64,000 bases of DNA from Microglena sp. YARC (lineage: Eukaryota; Chlorophyta; Chlorophyceae; Chlamydomonadales; Chlamydomonadaceae). Location: assembly GCA_022414725.1 (NCBI GenBank), contig CM039463.1, forward strand, positions 20,897,822 through 20,961,821, in the 5' to 3' direction. Position numbers and translations under genes: made by a program. Under the pieces are notes generated by a model. The model did not search any database. It saw only the letters and a program-made list of their open reading frames with translations, and had not been told where the DNA came from. Below, one piece after another: positions 35,699 to 40,894 of this stretch (the first letter of the stretch is position 1; each line of letters begins with the position of its first letter).

Positions 35699-38600
35699 GG
35701 GGGGTATGACTGTGCAGTCGTTGAAGTGTGACAGTGTGTTCCTCCACTATCAAGGTGTGGTGTGTGTGTGTGTTCCTCCACTACCAAGGGAGAACATGAA
35801 GCTGAGTGGGAAGACAAGCAAGTGTGTCACCAACCCTCTCACAGGACTACTACCTAGCTACAGCTGCTGATGGAATGGTGGCCAGATGCAGACAAAAACT
35901 CAACAAAACACAACACAACTCAGCACAACTCAATCACCCCCCCCCCACACACACCCCCACCCCCCAGCCCTTTCCACACACACCTTGACTCACCACCTCC
36001 TCCCCTCGCTGATGGAATGGTGGCCAAGTAAAGAAACACAGCACAGCTCAACACAACACAAAACAACTCACTCTCACCCATACTTTCAGGAGTACTACCT
36101 AGCTACAGCCACTGATGAAATAGTGGCTAAGTACAGATACACAACACAACACGATCACCCCCACCCCCCTGCCCCACCCCCACCCCTTTCAGTACACGCC
36201 TTGGCACACCACCCCCTCCTCTCCCCTCACCCACCCTCCCCCACCCTCTCACAGGACTACTACCTAGCTACAGCCGCTGATGAAATGGTGGCCAGATGCA
36301 GACAGAAACTCAAAACACAACACAACACAATCACCCCCCACCCCCCTGCCCCCCCCCCCACCCCTTTCCACACACACCTTGACACCCCACCCCCCCCCCC
36401 CCCCCCCTCCTCCCCCCTCACCACCCTCACCCACCCTCACCCACCCTCTCACAGGACTATTACCTAGCTACAGCCACTGATGAAATGGTGGCCAGATGCA
36501 GACAGAAATTCAAAACACAACACAACACAGTACAATAACCCGCCCCCGCCCCCCAGCCCCACCCTTGCCGCCTTCCTCACACGCCTTGACACACCACCCC
36601 CTCCTCCCCCCTCGCCCCCCCTCACCAACCCTCTCTCAGGACTCATACCTAGCAACAGCCGCTGATGGGATGGTGGCCAGATGCAGACAAAAAACTCAAC
36701 AAAACACAACACAACTCAGCACAGCTCAATCACCCCCCCCCACCCCCCACCCCCAGCCCCCACCCCCACCCCCAGCCCTTTCCACACACACCTTGACTCA
36801 CCACCTCGCCACCCTCACCCACCCTCTCTCAGGACTAATACCTAGGAACAGCCGCTGATGGAATGGTGGCCAGATGCAGACAAAAAACTCAACAAAAAAA
36901 CAACACAACTCAGCACAACTCAATCACCCCCCCCCACCCCCAACCCCCACCCCCAGCCCTTTCCACACACACCTTGACTCACCACCTCGCCACCCTCACC
37001 CACCCTCTCGCAGGACTACTACCTAGCTACAGCCGCTGTTGGGATGGTGGCCAAGTGCAGAAACACAACTCAACACAACACAATCACCCCCCACCCCCAG
37101 CCCTTTCCGCACGCGCCTTGACACACCACCACCTCCTCCCCTCGCCACCCTCTTGCAGGACTACTACCTAGCTACAGGCGCTGATGGGATGGTGGCCAGA
37201 TGTAGCAAGTGGCTCCACACAATTGGTGGTGGAGAACCCCCCTATCCTCCCGGCGCGTCTCAGCCTCCCACGGTATGCTTATGGCTGGGAATTGGAACTA
37301 TCTTAATTATTTTATGGTAGCCAGATGTAGCAAGTGGCTCCATACAGTTGGTGGTGGAGAACCCCCCCTATCCTCCCGGCGTGCCTCAGCCTCCTACAGT
37401 ATGCTCATGGCTGGGAATTGGAACTATCTTAATTATTGTATGGTGGCCAGATTGAGCAAGGGACTACATGCAGCTGGTGGCGGAGCACCCCCCCTATCCT
37501 CCCGGCACTCCCCAGCCTCCAACGGTACGCTCATGGCTGGGAATTGTGATTGCCTTGATTATTTTATGGTGGCCAGTTGTAGCAAGGGGCTCCACACAGT
37601 TGGTGGCAGAGTACCCCCCCCTATCCTCCCGGCTCTCCCCAGCCTCCAACGGTACGCTCATGGCTGGGAATTGTGATTACCTTGATTATTTTATGGTGGC
37701 CAGATGCAGCAAGTGGCTCCACACAGTTGGTGGTGGAGCAGCCCCCTATCTTCCTGGCTCTTCTCAACGTAGCTTTCCTTTTCAGCTATCAGCAGCAGCT
37801 TCTACGCAGCTCCCCTGGCTTGCTACCCAGCCAAACCTAAAGCAACGTAGTGCAACTGGAAGCTCACATAATCAGCTTTCCAATTATGTTGACATCTTGG
37901 GGCTTGGCCCAGTGGCTGGCTCAGAGAGCTGCCTAGAAGCTGCTGCTGAAAAGAAAAGCTGAAAAGAAAAGCTGTGCTCCTCAACCTTCCACAGAACCCT
38001 CATGGCTGGGAATTGGAACTATCTTGATTATGTAAGTTTTGGCAAGACCATGCCAATGGGACCATGCCACTCAGGTCAGTCCTAGGGCAGATAGATAGGC
38101 TTGTTGACCTGATCAGTATAATGCCCCTCTGCATAGTCTAGAACTATCTTTATTATGTAAGGTTGGGCAAGCCCCTTGCAACCTAATTGTCTGCCCCCTG
38201 GATTGGATTGGAACTACCATCACTAACCACTACTAACCACCACTACTAACCACCACTACCACTAACCACCACCACTACACACTACATAGCACCACTACTA
38301 ACCACCATCACTAAACAATTCTTACCACCACTAACCACTACTAACCACCACTACTAGCCACCACCACTAACCCCTTGCAACCACTAACCACCACTAGCCT
38401 CCACCACTACTAACCTTGAAGCACCACCACTAACCACTTCTAACCACTAACTACTACTAGCCACCACCACAACTAACCTCTAAGCACCACCACTAACCAC
38501 TACTAACCACGACTTACCACCAATACTAACCACCACCACTACTCACCACCACTAACCCCGGCTAACCACTTACCACCACTACTAACCGCTAAGCACCACC

Positions 38601-40894
38601 ACTAACCACCATTAACCACTACTTACCACCACTACTAACCACCACCACTACTCACCACCACTAACCACTACTAACCCCTTCTAACCTCTAACCACCACTA
38701 GCCACCACCACTAACCACTACTAACCACCACCACTGACCACTACTACCCACTACTAACCACTAACCACTACTAACCACCACCACTGACCATTACTAACCA
38801 CTACTAACCACTACTAACCACTACTAACCACTAACCACCACTAACCACTACTAACCACCACCACTGACCACTACTAACCACTACTAACCCCTTCTAACCA
38901 CTTACCACTACTAACCACCACCACTGACCACTACTAACCACCACTAACCACTACTAACCACTACTAACCACTGCTAACCACTATATCCTAGGACCTGCCA
39001 AGGAGTGTACTTTTGGACCGCTATGAATCCCACACGAAGCACTGCAAAGCGTGCAGCTCAGCCATGAAGAATTTTCAGGTAGGTTGTGCATCTTACAGTC
39101 CAGATATCCAGATGGTATGAACGAGGTGACCATCTAATCAGATGACTGAATCGTTCATACCACAAAGATACAAACACCCCACACCCCCACACCCCCACCG
39201 TCAGCCCCAGCCCCAACCCACACGCCCGAACCCTACCCCACCTACCCCACCCCAACACCCCAAGTTGTGCCCCTATATACACACCCAACCTCAAATCGTC
39301 AAGATAAAACTAGTCTACTATCACAATCACTAAATGTTGATGTGAATGCCGAAGACGGCAAGCAGCCTTCAAGGCTGGAGCCACGTGATCGAGTTCGAGT
39401 TTGGGAGTGCAGCCAATATGTTTTTGTCCAGAGGTAGCTAATTAGGCTCAAGGGACTTGCCCAACCTCACAGAGTCAAGATAGTTCTAGACCAGAGTTTT
39501 TTCCCCGTTTTTTTCCCGTGGCGATTTGGGTAGGCAGCCTGAAGGGCCGGCCCGGGCGTTGGGGGGCATGGCTCAGTCTTGCAACATTGATTGTAACATG
39601 ATCACAATTTATAAAAAATGGGTTTGGCCTTCGTGCAAGCCTCGTAATGAGGCGTACAATGTTTTTCTTCTTTTTCATTTTCATGTATTTCTGTATTTAT
39701 TTATGTTAGTTATATATTTGTTTATTTATTGATTGATTTATTGATTTATGTCTCAAAACAAAGATTGTGAAGAACCCGTGAACAGCCCTGGCCAACATGT
39801 CCGTGTGGGTGGCTCTCGGTGGGTGGCTGGTGGGTGGGGGTGGGGGGTGGGGGGGGGCTTGTGTGTGTGGGGGGGGGGGGGGGCTGGGAGAGGTGTGCGC
39901 AGAACCAGGGCAATGGCTTTCCGTAGCTCAGTGGGCAACAGAAGGCCAATTCTGACTAGTTCAGCCAAACTCATGCGCGGCCATGCAGCGACAGAGTGGC
40001 GATGCGTCCTGGTGCAAACAAAACTGGCGCAGATTGCCCAAGTTGTGGCCGCGGCAGGTGTCGGGGCTTCCTTGATTGGCTGTGCCATATTGTCTGTGGT
40101 GTCCTTCTGCTTTCCAAGCCCCCTCTCAAAATATACATTATCAACTACCTTTGAACATCCCCCTCAACATGCCCGTGCGCACAGATTGCCTAAAATGTTG
40201 CACCAGCAGGTGTCGCGGCTTCCTTGATTGGCTGTGCCAGATTTTCTTGAGTGTCCTTCTGCTTGCCAATCCCTGTCTCAAAACAGACATTATGAACTAC
40301 CTTTGAACATCCCCCTTAACATGCCCGTGTGCGCAATTAGCCCTATTTGTGGCAACAGCAGGTGTCGTGGCTTCCTTGATTGGCTGTGCCATATGGCCTT
40401 GGGTGCCCTGCTTGCCAAGCCCGTCTCAAAACAGACATAATGAAGCGGTGATGAAGCACCTTTGAACAACCCCCTCAACATGTCTGTGTGCGCAGATTGC
40501 CCAATTTGTGGCGGCAGCAGGTGTCGTGGCCTCCTTGATTGGCTTTGCCATTGCCTGTGGTGTCCTTGTGCATTCCAAGCCCCGTCTCAAAACAGACATT
40601 ATGACCTACCTTTGAACATCCTCCTCAACATGCCCGTGTGTGCAGATTGCCCAAGTTGTAGCAGCGGCAGGTGTCGTGGCTTCCTTGATTGGCTGTGCCA
40701 TCGCCTCTGGTGCCCTTCTGCTTGCCAACCTCCAGTACGCACCGCCCATTGGACCTGCATCTGCTTCTCTCCTCCAGACTCTGGCCATAGGCACTGCAGT
40801 CTCGGCTTTGGCCTTTGCCCTACTCTGGAAGTCGTTTGCAGGATGGGTGCAGAGTTTTATCTTCGTAGACTACGTCCACTCAGAGAAGCATTAG
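18613..40894 (+). CDS. Rieske non-haem iron oxygenase, PAO/PTC52/TIC55 family (11 exons)
   Basis: Eleven exons (18613-18836, 19750-19801, 21947-22055, 22674-22829, 26195-26262, 27299-27697, 32686-32794, 35304-35462, 37159-37272, 38992-39078, 40646-40894) join with every phase matching and give 574 residues to a TAG. Visible landmarks are [10 protein letters not shown]; the Rieske ligands CPHR and CSYHGW; ILFVWPD; the mononuclear iron site [14 protein letters not shown]; a C-terminal CxxC (HCKACSS); two hydrophobic segments in the last exon; and the tail DYVHSEKH. These are hallmarks of the chloroplast envelope/thylakoid family containing pheophorbide a oxygenase, PTC52 and TIC55, which take electrons from ferredoxin and oxidise chlorophyll-related substrates. 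The [10 protein letters not shown] segment looks nearer to PTC52-like members, but the subfamily is not certain. The N-terminal transit peptide is missing from this set (candidate at 8388-8702). Introns hold exon-edge arrays, MITEs, a SINE fragment and an antisense ORF. Confidence 0.93.
18837..19625 (+). repeat. Six tandem copies of the exon A 3' edge with donor
   Basis: Units of about 110-130 bp repeat TAGTGTGGTGGGAGGCAAAA ... GATGCCTGCCCGCACCGCC, TGGCTCCCCTCAGTG|GTGAGTG. The copy ending near 19,380 keeps the whole frame including [14 protein letters not shown] and a donor. Others carry frameshifts, and the last (about 19,625) is truncated before its donor. Confidence 0.9.
19750..19801 (+). 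CDS. Oxygenase exon B: second Rieske ligand pair
   Basis: Acceptor GTCATGCAG, donor TGGAG|GTAAGG. The 52-nt exon encodes [17 protein letters not shown] plus a split Arg codon. CSYHGW is the second Cys/His pair of the Rieske cluster and the most diagnostic motif of the family. Confidence 0.93.
19802..20135 (+). repeat. TA/TTTG simple repeats and three copies of the exon B 3' edge
   Basis: After (TA)n at 19,835-19,866 and a TTTG tract, the segment TACCATGGTTGGAGGTAAGG recurs at about 19,939, 20,027 (GGCAAGG, donor broken) and 20,112 (GGTAAGG). Each is preceded by GATT and separated by T-rich spacers. Confidence 0.85.
20150..20800 (+). repeat. GATTCTGGTT tandem array
   Basis: A basic GATTCTGGTT unit is organised into about 60-bp higher-order copies (GATTCATTGAGGCCGACTGG, TTGTTTCTTG). 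About 12 copies lie inside the exon B to exon C intron. No coding evidence. Confidence 0.85.
20795..21946 (+). repeat. Five upstream copies of exon C 5' region with ATC and TCC arrays
   Basis: The block GGCAAGTGCACCACCGTCCC, ACAGGCACAGGACAGCCGTG, CTGCCACCACCACATGCAGC recurs at about 20,800, 21,275, 21,425, 21,545 and 21,740. Some copies keep CACAGGTTTGGTGGCT, matching the acceptor and start of exon C. Spacers are (ATC)n at 20,931-21,250 and (TCC)n. Confidence 0.85.
21947..22055 (+). CDS. Oxygenase exon C
   Basis: Acceptor CTGACACAG, donor ACACAG|GTAAGA. It completes the split Arg and encodes [19 protein letters not shown] to ATSYPTQ. The FDGxGxCxxIPQ-type motif directly after HGW is conserved in PAO/PTC52 proteins. 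Phase 0 at its end. Confidence 0.92.
22112..22180 (+). repeat. One downstream copy of the exon C 3' edge with donor
   Basis: GCCACCACTGCATGCAGCAG, CCTCCGCGCAGCAGCTACGT, CGTATCCTACATAGGTGAGA repeats the last part of exon C and its donor, with CACAG changed to CATAG (a stop if used in frame). Confidence 0.9.
22259..22650 (+). repeat. CATA/CATG and CA microsatellites
   Basis: About 275 bp of (CATA)n mixed with (CATG)n is followed by about 110 bp of (CA)n with CACACTCTCA interruptions, ending 25 bp before the exon D acceptor. The Cys/Met/Tyr and Ile/His/Thr frames are artefacts of the repeat. Confidence 0.95.
22674..22829 (+). CDS. Oxygenase exon D
   Basis: Acceptor CCTCTGCAG, donor TATGAG|GTACGT. 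It encodes [16 protein letters not shown] and ends [13 protein letters not shown]. The LLFVWPD motif and the final P-Y-x-Y-E are conserved in the family. Phase 0 at both ends, 52 codons. Confidence 0.93.
22866..23300 (+). repeat. Five downstream copies of the exon D 3' edge with donor
   Basis: The unit CATGTGCATGCGTCACCTGC, CCTATAGCTATGAGGTACGT, CAGTGGCACTACAC recurs about every 75-95 bp, starting at about 22,879, 22,951, 23,036, 23,118 and 23,207. Most copies keep TATGAG|GTACGTC. Confidence 0.9.
23320..24540 (+). repeat. 81-bp in-frame tandem repeat derived from the exon D edge
   Basis: After an ATAAT tract, about 14 copies of an 81-bp unit follow (CACCTGCCTTCCAATATGGC, CTATGCTAGAGGCCAGTCAC, GTTTTGTTGTTGATGTTACA, CCTTTCATGACAATGCCCTTG). 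They stay open for 389 codons (repeat peptide [18 protein letters not shown]...). The unit aligns with the decayed exon D edge (CACCTGCCCTATAGCTATG, CACGTTTGGTTGTT, CATGCTACACC), so it is an intronic repeat. I do not call it a gene. Confidence 0.8.
24541..24980. other. AT-rich intron segment
   Basis: AAT/ATT repeats fill 24,540-24,715. A short frame at 24,746-24,960 ([17 protein letters not shown]...) has normal composition but no recognisable family and no splice sites. It may be a transposon remnant. Confidence 0.4.
24985..25895 (+). repeat. GT-microsatellite tandem array, about 70-bp unit, about 13 copies
   Basis: The unit is GGTGCTAGCATTCAAGTGCG, TCAGGCAGGCAGGGGGTGTT, GTGGTCTGGGTT plus (GT)n of variable length. 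The copies are nearly identical except for GT tract length. It lies inside the exon D to exon E intron. Confidence 0.9.
25920..26194 (+). repeat. Two decayed 5'-edge copies of exon E
   Basis: About 25,975-26,005 (GGTGGACTCTAGCCACCTGT) and about 26,050-26,097 (GATGCTGCTTTAGAATCTGG, TTTACCCCAGCCACCTG, TCTTCAACATGG) align with exon E (ATGCTGCTGGAGAACCTGG, TGGACCCTAGCCACTTGCC, CTTCAGCCACC). CATGCGCTCACAC precedes each. Confidence 0.8.
26195..26262 (+). CDS. Oxygenase exon E: mononuclear iron site
   Basis: Acceptor CTTCGTAG, donor ACAAG|GTAGAA. It encodes [20 protein letters not shown] and LT plus a split Arg codon. The N-x2-D-x2-H-x4-H pattern supplies the ligands of the catalytic non-haem iron, and the Asp is the usual electron bridge from the Rieske centre. 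All are intact. Confidence 0.93.
26275..26760 (+). repeat. 62-bp A/T-rich array and dispersed repeat copy 2
   Basis: 26,275-26,530 repeats TTATTAGCAATTCAGG, AGGAAAAGTGGATTATTG, CAATTATTATTATT about four times. 26,695-26,756 is the second copy of the 15,325 repeat. Confidence 0.7.
26880..27298 (+). repeat. Three upstream copies of the exon F acceptor and 5' edge
   Basis: CTGCCCCCCACTCCACCCAG|GGACAACGGGGGGCCCTCC, AATGATACCGATGTACAAAC, AAGCACCGAAAGACAAGGGG, GCTGACACAGCAGCCGT recurs about every 120 bp (about 26,918, 27,050 and a shorter copy near 27,190). Each keeps an intact CAG acceptor. Confidence 0.9.
27299..27697 (+). CDS. Oxygenase exon F with Ala-rich insert
   Basis: Acceptor CCACCCAG, donor CTTCA|GTAAGT. 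It encodes [19 protein letters not shown], then an Ala/Gly-rich stretch of about 50 residues, then [18 protein letters not shown] and ...[11 protein letters not shown]. The ends fit the family between the iron site and the beta-sheet region. The Ala-rich middle has no counterpart in the usual proteins and is built of GACACAGCAGCAGCC-type repeats that resemble the upstream exon-edge copies. Confidence 0.88.
27765..28490 (+). repeat. About eight downstream copies of the exon F donor edge
   Basis: GACTTCTTTGCGCCCAACTT, GGTGCAATACCTTCAGTAAG, TACCC recurs at about 27,761, 27,866, 27,935, 28,042, 28,120, 28,233, 28,340 and 28,443, separated by T-rich or AAGAAG-rich spacers of variable length. Most keep an intact TTCAGTAAGT or TTTAGTAAGT donor. 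Another partial copy lies at about 29,082. Confidence 0.92.
28491..29700. repeat. Small tandem repeats in the exon F to G intron
   Basis: 28,500-28,590 repeats GTAAGTGAATGTATGATGCA. 28,610-28,745 repeats GAGACATTAGTGGAGGTGTA and TATCAGATA. 29,535-29,660 repeats TTGTGGACTGATGAGACAGA, TGTGGG. No coding evidence. Confidence 0.7.
29840..30250 (+). pseudogene. Intronic ORF of unknown origin, possible mobile-element remnant
   Basis: A 136-codon frame with ordinary composition contains two imperfect repeats ([31 protein letters not shown]), then a hydrophobic stretch ([16 protein letters not shown]). The charged duplicate resembles, in style only, repeats at the N-terminus of some transposon helicase proteins. 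No splice sites connect it to the oxygenase. The next 250 bases also have an open minus-strand frame ([18 protein letters not shown]...), so the region may be an old insertion. Confidence 0.35.
30600..31060 (+). repeat. Two upstream copies of exon G with acceptor region
   Basis: TTAATCCTGACCCCCACGAT, GCCTGGAAAGTGTCTGGTAT, TCCTGTGCTGCATATG (about 30,690-30,745) and a second copy (30,945-31,040) match exon G for about 90 bp, including the preceding CGCTTGCAAGGCCTAAG. Between them lies a reversed short dispersed repeat (30,828-30,895). A third partial copy is at 32,570-32,625. Confidence 0.88.
31455..31572 (-). mobile_element. Truncated MITE, reverse orientation
   Basis: GATTATGTCAGCTTCAAGGT, GCACTAGCATGCTTTAG, GCCAGCCAGGGGAGCTGCCT, AGAAGCTGCTG is the reverse complement of the left half of the 37,769 element. 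The right half is absent. Confidence 0.75.
31717..32232 (-). CDS. Antisense intronic ORF with zinc-finger motifs, probably transposon-derived
   Basis: The ATG-initiated 171-codon minus-strand frame lies wholly inside the oxygenase exon F to G intron. It has paired Cys/His motifs: [13 protein letters not shown] followed by CGCCGGQGC, and then [25 protein letters not shown] spacing (C-x2-C-x12-H-x4-H). The codon pattern and lack of low complexity suggest a real, perhaps once mobile, protein. Similar HIGxHIL plus Cys-rich domains occur in hypothetical, transposon-associated proteins of fungi and algae (from memory, not checked). No transposase core or terminal repeats were seen. Confidence 0.5.
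   Translation of the reverse strand: MLFRLDFGSCGHHAFSEVPPATAPTEAWQCVVELDGVVCGEVLPHGMMNVGSMREHIGAHILRGDIPDTSCGCCGGQGCTPSINKGQQAVIICKAKYFKKYSQKANKGDKAACTNTPLVCPHCPATIWKYGMESHLKEKHSGEDQVPPIGAYEVAHMAAVMSKLKPRQPQL
32686..32794 (+). CDS. Oxygenase exon G
   Basis: Acceptor CGCTTGCCAG, donor CCTGAG|GTAGGT. With the split Gln it encodes [20 protein letters not shown] and [16 protein letters not shown]. The W...PxxPGxxRxIxxxS pattern of the family is recognisable. Phase matches exons F and H. Confidence 0.88.
32841..34310 (+). repeat. 12-bp tandem repeat, about 120 copies
   Basis: The unit is GGCATGATAGCG with variants (GGCATGGCAGCG, GGTATGGTAGCA, GGCATGGGCATGATAGCG), for nearly 1.5 kb. Because 12 is a multiple of 3, frames stay open on both strands and give long Met-Ile-Ala or Ser-Cys-Pro-Leu peptides. 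These are artefacts. Confidence 0.95.
34311..34407 (-). mobile_element. SINE fragment, body only
   Basis: GGGCGTGGTGTTAAGGGAAC, GCGGGTAGAGAGCGGTCTTC, TACCTCACCTGGACAAGCTA, CCATCGCGGTTGATAACGAC matches the body of the 49,251 SINE. The tRNA-like head is missing. It sits directly at the end of the 12-bp array. Confidence 0.8.
34409..35100. repeat. CATTATACGCATTG array and poly-C tracts
   Basis: 34,430-34,650 repeats CATTACACGCATTGTACATG, TGCATTATACG. Long C runs lie at 34,735-34,757 and 35,070-35,098. 34,880-34,990 is CACCCACCCATAC-rich. Nothing coding. Confidence 0.75.
35304..35462 (+). CDS. Oxygenase exon H
   Basis: Acceptor GTTCCTTGCAG, donor AGCAAG|GTGTGT. It encodes [40 protein letters not shown] and [10 protein letters not shown]. 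It aligns with the family segment W-x-x-H-x3-N-x(I/V)-x-D-x-D-x(I/V)-x-LxxQE. Phase 0 at both ends. Confidence 0.9.
35540..35830 (+). repeat. Two downstream copies of the exon H 3' edge
   Basis: CTCCACTACCAAGGGGAGAA, CATAAAGCTGAGTGGTAAGG, CAAGCAAGGTGTGTGG at about 35,563, and a copy at about 35,776 with CAAGCAAGTGTGTCACC, where one G is lost at the border. A short CTCCACTATCAAGG fragment is at 35,742. Confidence 0.9.
35830..37158 (+). repeat. Seven upstream copies of the exon I acceptor and 5' edge
   Basis: CACCCTCTCACAGGACTACT, ACCTAGCTACAGCCGCTGAT, GGAATGGTGGCCAGATGCAG recurs at about 35,836, 36,085, 36,248, 36,448, 36,636, 36,824 and 37,004. Spacers are CAACACAACTCAATCACCCC- and CCACCCCC-type. 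Nearly all keep the acceptor and about 50 bp of exon, then diverge into ACAAAAACTCAACAAAAC. Confidence 0.93.
37159..37272 (+). CDS. Oxygenase exon I
   Basis: Acceptor CTCTTGCAG, donor CCCACG|GTATGC. It encodes [20 protein letters not shown] and [18 protein letters not shown], matching the family segment with a TxADxxVxxFRxWL pattern. It is the only copy that has both the repeated 5' edge and the repeated 3' edge. Phase 0, 38 codons. Confidence 0.9.
37313..38035 (+). repeat. Four downstream copies of the exon I 3' part with donor
   Basis: ATGGTGGCCAGATGTAGCAA, GTGGCTCCATACAGTTGGTG, TATCCTCCCGGC ... ACGGTACGCTCATGGCTGG recurs at about 37,315, 37,440, 37,565 and 37,690. The last copy is split by a MITE and resumes at 37,980 (CTCAACCTTCCACAGAACCC, TCATGGCTGGGAATTGG). 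Confidence 0.92.
37769..37979 (+). mobile_element. MITE inserted in an exon-edge copy, with 6-bp target duplication
   Basis: The ends GTAGCTTTCCTTTTCAGC and GCTGAAAAGAAAAGCTGTG are inverted. Inside them CAGCAGCTTCTACGCAGCTC pairs with GAGCTGCCTAGAAGCTGCTG. CTCAAC flanks both sides (37,763-37,768 and 37,980-37,985) and the interrupted exon I copy continues on the right, so the insertion followed the exon-edge duplication. Confidence 0.9.
38205..38985 (+). repeat. TACTAAC / CACTAAC array upstream of exon J
   Basis: Short units CACTACTAACCAC and CACCACTAAC fill about 780 bp ending 6 bases before the acceptor CTATATCCTAG. I count about 24 exact TACTAAC matches, the optimal branch-point heptamer of yeast, plus many CTAAC cores. 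Confidence 0.9.
38992..39078 (+). CDS. Oxygenase exon J: CxxC motif
   Basis: Acceptor ATATCCTAG, donor TTTCAG|GTAGGT. It encodes [29 protein letters not shown]. The L-DR(Y/F)xxHTxxCxxC pattern is the conserved redox pair of PAO, TIC55 and PTC52 that has been linked to thioredoxin control. Phase 0, 29 codons. Confidence 0.93.
39079..39745. other. Intron J, first part
   Basis: 39,170-39,290 is CCCCAACCC-rich. A reversed fragment of the dispersed repeat seen at 59,580 (AGGGACTTGCCCAACCTCAC) lies at 39,445-39,480. 39,690-39,745 is TTTA-rich. Nothing coding. Confidence 0.45.
39748..40645 (+). repeat. Four upstream copies of the exon K acceptor and 5' edge
   Basis: GCGCAGATTGCCCAAGTTGT, GGCCGCGGCAGGTGTCGGGG, CTTCCTTGATTGGCTGTGCC recurs about every 155 bp at about 40,025, 40,181, 40,334 and 40,491, before the true exon. 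Each is followed by TCTCAAAACAGACATTATGA, ACTACCTTTGAACATCCCCC. The outermost flank starts at 39,748. Confidence 0.93.
40646..40894 (+). CDS. Oxygenase exon K: two membrane segments and stop
   Basis: Acceptor GTGTGTGCAG. It encodes [20 protein letters not shown], a second hydrophobic helix ([20 protein letters not shown]) and the tail [12 protein letters not shown], then TAG. Two C-terminal helices and a (D/R)DYVHSE ending are typical of the family and anchor it in a plastid membrane. Confidence 0.93.
   Translation: MAQVVAAAGVVASLIGCAIASGALLLANLQYAPPIGPASASLLQTLAIGTAVSALAFALLWKSFAGWVQSFIFVDYVHSEKH

Noticed and set aside
18613..40894. Assembly artefact as the cause of all exon-edge copies
   Set aside because: Copies differ in sequence, number and spacer type, some are split by a MITE with a target duplication, and several are decayed. 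Collapsed or stuttered assembly would give near-identical copies.
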